This document shows, piece after piece, positions 7,640 through 12,269 of a stretch of DNA of 12,269 bases. Numbering within the stretch: position 1 is the stretch's first letter; the number at the start of each line of letters is the position of its first letter. The stretch comes from Nitrospirota bacterium (GTDB lineage Bacteria; Nitrospirota; Nitrospiria; Nitrospirales; Nitrospiraceae). Position numbers and translations under genes: made by a program. The notes beneath the pieces are model-generated. The model saw only the letters and a program-made list of their open reading frames with translations. It was not told the origin of the DNA and made no database searches. The stretch lies in NCBI GenBank assembly GCA_016195505.1, contig JACPZN010000081.1, positions 1-12,269 of the forward strand. Direction: 5' to 3'.

Positions 7640-8438
7640 GTGGTTTGCTCTGGATTTCGTCCAGTGATTGTAACAAGTTGGAATGGCGCAGGGCCTCCTG
7701 AGCCGTTCTGAGCATCGACGAGAGCTTTTCGTTCGAGATACGCTTCCCAGTGGCGTCATTCTCTTTTTCAGCGACGGCTTGAGCATCCCAGCGTTGCTGG
7801 GCGGTGAGGTAAATTTCTCTCCACGTTCGCGGTGTCCCATCGCTCACGTTGTAGACCTCGCCGGGCTTCCCGCGCTCCAGTGCGACGAGGCAGATCCTGG
7901 CCAAATCTTCGACATGAATCAGGTTGACGTACTTTCGCGAGGGGCTCACGCGGCCGGTTCTGATCCATTCGACGGGATTGCGGCCTGGACCGTAAATTCC
8001 GGCCACGCGCAGCACGATCGCGCCACAGTTAGTTCGCAAGAACTCTTCCCCCTGCACGCGCGGTTTGCTCAGATCAATCGGGGCCGTTTCATCGATCCAG
8101 GGTGGGGGATAGTCCTGTGAGTTGCCGACGTTATAGGCCGAGGTGCTACCCAGAATGACGATTCGGCGTGAAGAGACCTGTGCGGATGCCGCGAACTGTT
8201 GTACAAGTTCGAGCGGCTCGGCAGGGAAGCACCATAGCAGATCGGCTCCAATTAGAATGTCCGTCCATGTGTCCTGCTGCATCAGATCGAATCGGACTCG
8301 TCGTTCGGATGTGACGTGGGCCAGGTGCTTGTCCGGCTCGCGGCTGGTGGCAAAGACCTGGGCGTATTGGCGCGAGGCAAGGGGCAAGAGGAAGCGAGCG
8401 GTATAGCCTGAACCAAAGATGATAAGGGACTTGTGCAC
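7629..8438 (-). CDS. NAD(P)-binding extended SDR-like protein (NAD-dependent epimerase/dehydratase family, YeeZ-like)
   Basis: A Rossmann-fold protein of about 269 residues, probably cytosolic. The start VHKSLIIFGSGYTARFLLPLA carries a dinucleotide-binding GxGYxxR loop of the type seen in YeeZ-like SDRs rather than the classic GxxGxxG. Further family features are RIVILGSTSAYNVG (the strand holding the catalytic Ser/Thr), VLRVAGIYGPGRNP, and KYVNLIHVEDLARICLVALE with VYNVSDGTP near the C-terminal substrate region. The YxxxK catalytic pair is not evident: after the SAY segment the expected lysine is replaced by an RVQGEEFL segment, so it may bind cofactor without classical oxidoreductase chemistry. 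I chose GTG at 8436-8438 because GAGAG lies 9 nt upstream and the homology starts there; the frame is open up to a GTG at 8540, but those 34 residues are unlike the family and would nearly abut the divergent helicase. Its TGA overlaps the CPBP gene by 11 bp. Confidence 0.82.
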   Translation of the reverse strand: MHKSLIIFGSGYTARFLLPLASRQYAQVFATSREPDKHLAHVTSERRVRFDLMQQDTWTDILIGADLLWCFPAEPLELVQQFAASAQVSSRRIVILGSTSAYNVGNSQDYPPPWIDETAPIDLSKPRVQGEEFLRTNCGAIVLRVAGIYGPGRNPVEWIRTGRVSPSRKYVNLIHVEDLARICLVALERGKPGEVYNVSDGTPRTWREIYLTAQQRWDAQAVAEKENDATGKRISNEKLSSMLRTAQEALRHSNLLQSLDEIQSKPPMP

Positions 8439-8447
8439 AGTTAGGCA

Positions 8448-8452
8448 CTCTC
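8448..8452 (-). promoter_or_regulatory. Ribosome binding site supporting GTG 8438 for the SDR gene
   Basis: GAGAG on the minus strand, 9 nt before the GTG at 8436-8438. It supports the shorter start over the upstream GTG at 8540. Confidence 0.4.
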
Positions 8453-8462
8453 GGTTTGAATA

Positions 8463-8490
8463 AGTGGACAGTGTGCCAGTGATGAGTGAG
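8463..8490 (-). repeat. Decayed heptanucleotide array in the SDR/helicase intergenic region
   Basis: AGTG recurs on the plus strand at 8463, 8470, 8478 and 8485 (steps of 7, 8, 7), with AGTGATG-AGTGAGG the best-kept pair. Read on the minus strand it contains CACTCATCAC, identical to 10534-10543 in the fourth array of the second helicase insert. It lies in the 105-bp gap between divergent start codons. The match is short and the periodicity imperfect. Confidence 0.4.
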
Positions 8491-8543
8491 GAGAGTCCAT
8501 AGCCGATAGAGTCGTTTCCACCGGCGGGGTAAGATTCCACGCC

Positions 8544-11500
8544 ATGCCGCTCTCATGGTTTCATCCTCTCATCTCTGAATGGTTCCAATCGCACATCGGC
8601 CAGCCAACGGATGTCCAGGTCCAGGCTTGGCCTGCGATTCAATCCGGCTCTGATGCGTTGATCGCTGCGCCGACCGGATCGGGCAAGACACTGGCCGCCT
8701 TTCTCTCCTGCATCGATAGCCTTTTCAAGCAGGCCCTTGCCCGTGAACTCGACGATCATACGCAAGTCCTGTATGTCTCGCCGCTGAAGGCGCTGAGCAA
8801 CGACGTACAGAAGAATCTGCAAAAGCCGCTGGCCGAGATCGGCCAGGCGGCGCTGCAAGCCGGACTGCTCATGCCGGAGCTACGCGTGCTGGTGCGGACC
8901 GGCGATACGCCGATGACGGAGCGGCAGCAGATGCTGAAGCGGCCACCGCACATTCTCGTGACGACGCCGGAGTCGTTGTTTATTTTATTGACAGCAGAGA
9001 AGAGCCGCCGACTATTGCAGACGGTTCGGACTGTCATCGTCGATGAAATCCACGCGGTTGCGCCGAATAAACGCGGCGCCCACCTAGCCCTGTCACTGGA
9101 GCGATTGGACGCACTGACTCTCATGAAACCTCAACGCATCGGGCTCTCGGCGACGCAACGACCGATCGAACTGATCGCCAAGTTCCTTGTGGGAAATCGG
9201 AACTCGTCATTCGTCAATGGTTCCTCGGCTCACATCGGGACGGTAAGATTGTCGAACCGTCAATCGTCAATGGTGGTAGCGGCATCACCCGTCACTCGTC
9301 ACGCATCACTTTTCACAAAAGAAGGCGATCAGGCATCAGCCATCAGCTCCTCGCCCTGTAGCATCATCGACGTGGGTCACCGCCGCGCACTCGATCTTGC
9401 GGTGGAAGTGCCGAAGGACGAACTGTTCGTCAACACGCGCCGATTAGCGGAGCGCGTCTCGCATTATCTGGAAGAACGGCTCCAAGACTTAGGCCCCGAT
9501 GTGGTCGCGGCCCATCATGGCAGTCTGTCCCGCCAGATTCGCTTGTCGGCGGAAGAGCGGCTCAAAACCGGCAAGACGCGTGTGGTGATTGCGACAGCCT
9601 CACTGGAATTGGGCATCGACGTGGGGACGGTCGATTTGGTCTGCCAGATCGGGTCGCCGAGAGCGATTGCAACGGCGCTGCAGCGCATCGGCCGCGCCGG
9701 CCATTGGATCACCGCGATTCCAAAAGGCCGGCTTTTCGCCATGACGCGCGATGAATTGCTGGAATGTGCCGCGTTGGTGCGGGCCATCAGAGCTGGAACG
9801 TTGGATCGCATCGAGGTGCCGGCCGCGCCGCTGGATATTCTTTCGCAACAGATCGTAGCGGCTGCGGGAAGCCAGACCTGGATGGAAGAGGAGTTGTTTG
9901 CGCTTTGTCGTCGGGCTTATCCCTATCGGGACCTGGCGCGCACAGAGTTCGACCAGGTTCTGCGGATGTTAGCCGACGGCATCACGACACAACGAGGCCG
10001 GGGACAGGCCTACTTGTTTCATGATCGAATCAATCTCCGGCTCAAGGGCCGGCGTGGAGCGCGCCTTGCGGCGATTACCTCCGGCGGCGCGATTCCTGAC
10101 ACGGCAAACTATGCCGTCGTCGCGGAGCCGGACGGCACGATCGTGGGGTCGGTGGATGAAGACTTTGCTGTGGAAAGTCTGGCCGGCGACATCATGTTGT
10201 TGGGCAACACGTCTTGGCGGATCAAAGGCGTCGAGGCCGGCAAGGTGCGGGTGGAAGACGCACAGGGAGCGCCACCAAATATTCCCTTCTGGCGCGGTGA
10301 AGCGCCGTCGAGAACTGCGGAGTTGTCTGCAGAGGTATCGTCACTGCGGCAAGAGATAGCAAACAGGATTTCAATGCCGGCTATCAGCGATCAGCTATCA
10401 GCGATCAGCTCCCCGGATCAAGGCACGCCAATCGTTGGCAGCTCAGCACTCGGCACTATGCCCTCATCACTGCAGGATAGCCACCAGCCATCAGCTATCA
10501 ACTCTGAGTCTGTACCCGTCACGCGTCACGCATCACTCATCACGTGGCTTCGGAAAGAATGTGCCCTGGATCAGCGGGGAGCGGAGCAGGGTGTCGCCTA
10601 TGTGGCTGCGGGGGTTGCTGTGCTTGGTACGGTGCCCACCCAAACTCGGATCATCGCTGAGCGATTCTTCGATGAAAGCGGTGGGATGCAGCTGGTCATC
10701 CATGCGCCGTTTGGCGGGCGGATCAATCGGGCCTGGGGCCTCGCGCTACGCAAGCGGTTTTGCGTAACGTTCGATTTCGAACTGCAAGCGGCTGCGACGG
10801 ATAATGGGATCGTCATCTCACTGGGCGAGAAGCACAGTTTCCCTCTGGATTCTGTGTTCGGCTATCTCCATTCGAATTCTGTGCGAGAGGTGCTGATCCA
10901 GGCGGTCTTACAGGCGCCGATGTTCATGACCCGTTGGCGGTGGAACATCAGCCGCGCATTGGTCCTGCTCCGGTTTGCTAAGGGCAAGAAAGTTCCACCC
11001 CAGATTCAGCGGATGAAAGCCGAAGATCTCATGGCGGCGGTGTTTCCCGACGCCCTGGCCTGCCAAGATAACATGATCGGCGAGCGAACGAGGCAGATCC
11101 CCGATCATCCATTGGTTAAGGAGACGCTGCGGGATTGTCTGACGGAAGCGATGGATATCGACGGGCTCACGCAATTGCTCAGGCAAATCGAGAACGGTGC
11201 GATCCGTTGCTTGGCCCTGGATACGCCGGTGCCGTCACCCTTCTCCCATGAAATCTTAAACGCCAATCCCTACGCGTTTCTCGACGATGCGCCGCTGGAA
11301 GAACGCCGGACGCGTGCGGTGGAGATGCGCCGCATACTGCCGGCCGAACTGGCCGGCCACGTCGGGGCACTCGACCCTCATGCCATTGAAGAGGTACAGA
11401 AGGAATCCTGGCCCGTCGTCCGTGACCCAGACGAGCTACATGATGCGCTGCTGACGCTAGTGTGGGTGCCTGAGCCAATTGCAACAGATTGGGCGGTATA

Positions 11501-12269
11501 CCTCCCGGCACTTGTCGAGGCCGGTCGTGCCGTTTCTATTCAGGCACAAGGCGAGCCGCGAGAGGCGAGGGGATGGATCCCGACAGAGCGGCGAATGGAG
11601 GTAGCGGCCTCACTGGCAATGAAAGACGATGCGACGACCGATGCGATCGTGCTGGGTTGGATGGAAAGCATCGGCCCGGCGACTGCAAGTGAACTCGCGG
11701 CACGGTTGCATCTTCCAATTTCGGCGATTGATCAGTCGTTCCTTCGTCTCGAAGCCTCCGGCCAACTTCTGCGTGGGCAGTTCAGGCCCGCGGACCTAAT
11801 TCAAAATTCCAAATCGAAAATTGAAAATTTCGGCGAGGCAGTTGCCTTGCCGGAGTGGTGCCACCGACGTCTCCTCGCGCGCATCCATCGTCTGACCATT
11901 GGCAGGTTACGCAAAGAAGTGGAGCCGGTGACTGCGGCTCAATTCATTGGGTTCTTGCTGCAATGGCAGCACGTCGTGCCAGGTTCTCGGGCACACGGAG
12001 AAGCAGGGCTCTTGGAGGTCATCAAACAATTGGCTGGTTTTGAGGCGGCGGCCTCTGCCTGGGAGCCGCAGCTCTTACGATTGCGCCTCGCGAAATATGA
12101 GCCGGAGCTGTTGGACCGGCTCTGTTTGAGCGGGGCAGTCAGTTGGGGCAGGCTGTCTCCTCATCCACGGCTTGCGCAAGGTGGCGATCTTGAGCGACGT
12201 CGCATCATCCCGACGAGTGTGGCGCCAATTAGTCTCTTCCCACGTGAGGAGAGTGAGTGGTTGAGGGAT
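8544..12269 (+). CDS. lhr: Lhr-family ATP-dependent helicase, 5' part, with repeat-derived inserts
   Basis: The frame from ATG 8544 stays open for 1242 codons and runs off the right edge. It encodes a superfamily 2 helicase of the Lhr (large helicase-related) group, an ATP-driven 3'-5' translocase tied to DNA repair in the families studied. Visible motifs: Q-motif-like PTDVQVQAWPAI (21-32); Walker A APTGSGKT (42-49); motif Ib/II region with VTTPESL and DEIH (167-170); SAT (202-204); DVGHRR; FVNTRRLAERV; TASLELGID (351-359); and QRIGRAGH (380-387). Beyond RecA2 come the winged-helix and Lhr-core blocks, including RINRAWGLALRKRF, a TRWRWN segment, DCLTEAMDIDGL and PYAFLDDAPLEERR. The C-terminal domain begins with an EWCHRRLLARIHR segment and LRWQHV-like QWQHV. 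Oddities: inserts at about residues 219-271, 611-667 and 1085-1096 made of 7-bp repeats, and about 28 residues missing after VPKDEL (294). ATG lacks a good RBS. Family certain; activity uncertain. Confidence 0.95.
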   Translation, partial: MPLSWFHPLISEWFQSHIGQPTDVQVQAWPAIQSGSDALIAAPTGSGKTLAAFLSCIDSLFKQALARELDDHTQVLYVSPLKALSNDVQKNLQKPLAEIGQAALQAGLLMPELRVLVRTGDTPMTERQQMLKRPPHILVTTPESLFILLTAEKSRRLLQTVRTVIVDEIHAVAPNKRGAHLALSLERLDALTLMKPQRIGLSATQRPIELIAKFLVGNRNSSFVNGSSAHIGTVRLSNRQSSMVVAASPVTRHASLFTKEGDQASAISSSPCSIIDVGHRRALDLAVEVPKDELFVNTRRLAERVSHYLEERLQDLGPDVVAAHHGSLSRQIRLSAEERLKTGKTRVVIATASLELGIDVGTVDLVCQIGSPRAIATALQRIGRAGHWITAIPKGRLFAMTRDELLECAALVRAIRAGTLDRIEVPAAPLDILSQQIVAAAGSQTWMEEELFALCRRAYPYRDLARTEFDQVLRMLADGITTQRGRGQAYLFHDRINLRLKGRRGARLAAITSGGAIPDTANYAVVAEPDGTIVGSVDEDFAVESLAGDIMLLGNTSWRIKGVEAGKVRVEDAQGAPPNIPFWRGEAPSRTAELSAEVSSLRQEIANRISMPAISDQLSAISSPDQGTPIVGSSALGTMPSSLQDSHQPSAINSESVPVTRHASLITWLRKECALDQRGAEQGVAYVAAGVAVLGTVPTQTRIIAERFFDESGGMQLVIHAPFGGRINRAWGLALRKRFCVTFDFELQAAATDNGIVISLGEKHSFPLDSVFGYLHSNSVREVLIQAVLQAPMFMTRWRWNISRALVLLRFAKGKKVPPQIQRMKAEDLMAAVFPDALACQDNMIGERTRQIPDHPLVKETLRDCLTEAMDIDGLTQLLRQIENGAIRCLALDTPVPSPFSHEILNANPYAFLDDAPLEERRTRAVEMRRILPAELAGHVGALDPHAIEEVQKESWPVVRDPDELHDALLTLVWVPEPIATDWAVYLPALVEAGRAVSIQAQGEPREARGWIPTERRMEVAASLAMKDDATTDAIVLGWMESIGPATASELAARLHLPISAIDQSFLRLEASGQLLRGQFRPADLIQNSKSKIENFGEAVALPEWCHRRLLARIHRLTIGRLRKEVEPVTAAQFIGFLLQWQHVVPGSRAHGEAGLLEVIKQLAGFEAAASAWEPQLLRLRLAKYEPELLDRLCLSGAVSWGRLSPHPRLAQGGDLERRRIIPTSVAPISLFPREESEWLRD
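9205..9220 (+). repeat. Heptanucleotide array A1
   Basis: CGTCATT-CGTCAAT followed by GG, two units with one difference, inside the helicase frame. The 3' flank CGTCAATGGT is repeated exactly 53 bp on, at the end of array A2. Confidence 0.65.
9258..9273 (+). repeat. Heptanucleotide array A2
   Basis: CGTCAAT-CGTCAAT followed by GG: two perfect units, 15 of 16 bases identical to array A1. Both are in the same helicase insert. Confidence 0.65.
9290..9310 (+). repeat. Heptanucleotide array A3
   Basis: CGTCACT-CGTCACG-CATCACT, three units, followed by a partial TTTCAC. Its last two units are the same as the second and third units of array B4, 1.2 kb downstream. Confidence 0.75.
9326..9346 (+). 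repeat. Heptanucleotide array A4
   Basis: CGATCAG-GCATCAG-CCATCAG, three units sharing ATCAG, followed by CTCC. Array B1 contains the same CGATCAG unit and also ends in CTCC. Confidence 0.75.
10381..10408 (+). repeat. Heptanucleotide array B1
   Basis: CTATCAG-CGATCAG-CTATCAG-CGATCAG: four units, forming an exact duplication of a 14-bp pair. It is the most regular array in the window and is translated as AISDQLSAIS. Confidence 0.85.
10437..10457 (+). repeat. Heptanucleotide array B2
   Basis: GGCAGCT-CAGCACT-CGGCACT, three degenerate units of a CAGCACT type. Confidence 0.55.
10479..10500 (+). repeat. Heptanucleotide array B3
   Basis: AGCCACC-AGCCATC-AGCTATC plus A: three units stepping by one substitution each, related to the ATCAG-type units of A4 and B1. 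Confidence 0.7.
10517..10544 (+). repeat. Heptanucleotide array B4
   Basis: CGTCACG-CGTCACG-CATCACT-CATCACG, four units. It matches array A3 at 20 of 21 bases over its first three units, including the preceding ACC context, and ends at the restored family sequence (WL codons at 10545). Confidence 0.8.
11798..11831 (+). repeat. AT-rich heptanucleotide array C
   Basis: AATTCAA-AATTCCA-AATCGAA-AATTGAA-AATTTC: AAT starts at 11798, 11805, 11812, 11819 and 11826 with exact 7-bp spacing. It is sharply AT-rich against the GC-rich gene and encodes the polar stretch LIQNSKSKIENF (helicase residues about 1085-1096). Confidence 0.75.

Noticed and set aside
8439..8540. A 34-residue N-terminal extension of the SDR protein from GTG 8540
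   Set aside because: The extension is unlike the family, lacks an RBS, and would end 3 bp from the divergent helicase start. GTG 8438 has GAGAG at 9 nt.
9239..9261. GACGGT...ACCGTC inverted repeat with an 11-nt loop
   Set aside because: Six-base arms are expected by chance at this composition, and it lies within the translated insert between two arrays.
9205..10544. Heptamer clusters as a CRISPR array
   Set aside because: Units are 7 bp, directly adjacent, degenerate and translated; there are no 20-40 bp repeats, uniform spacers or cas genes.

Overview
This window looks like chromosomal DNA from a moderately GC-rich bacterium. The gene set and protein character (a tRNA nucleotidyltransferase with a long C-terminal half, an Lhr-like giant helicase, a class V aminotransferase beside a prolidase-like amidohydrolase, and a DUF6573-like protein) best suggest Nitrospira or a close relative in Nitrospirota. 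That placement rests on remembered resemblance, not on a search. I see no rRNA, tRNA, CRISPR array, insertion sequence or phage gene, and no gene-free stretch longer than about 115 bases.

Layout from left to right: the 3' part of a tRNA nucleotidyltransferase/poly(A) polymerase gene (+, cut by the window edge); a DUF6573-like protein (-) with what looks like its own near-leaderless promoter; an MFS transporter (-); a small J-domain protein (+); a metal-dependent amidohydrolase (-); a class V aminotransferase (-) broken by an internal deletion, whose stop overlaps the amidohydrolase start in ATGA; a CPBP-type membrane protease with a large extra N-terminal domain (+); an atypical NAD(P)-binding SDR protein (-); and an Lhr-family helicase (+) open for 1242 codons to the right edge. 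All three convergent gene pairs overlap at their stop codons, so there is no room for ordinary intergenic terminators.

The most unusual feature is in the helicase gene. Nine short tandem arrays of degenerate 7-bp units (2 to about 5 units each) lie inside the reading frame at three places. They appear to expand loops or linkers of the protein without breaking the frame. The unit families recur (CGTCAAT, CGTCACG/CATCACT, CTATCAG/CGATCAG/GCATCAG, CAGCACT, AATTGAA), and one recurs inverted in the intergenic region just upstream. This looks like a heptanucleotide repeat family able to colonise coding sequence. The helicase also seems to lack about 28 residues at the RecA1/RecA2 junction, and the aminotransferase lacks roughly 30 to 40 residues with a frameshift. 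These are either two real deletions or two assembly errors and need checking against reads.

The genes do not form one pathway. The only clear operon is aminotransferase to amidohydrolase, coupled by the ATGA overlap.
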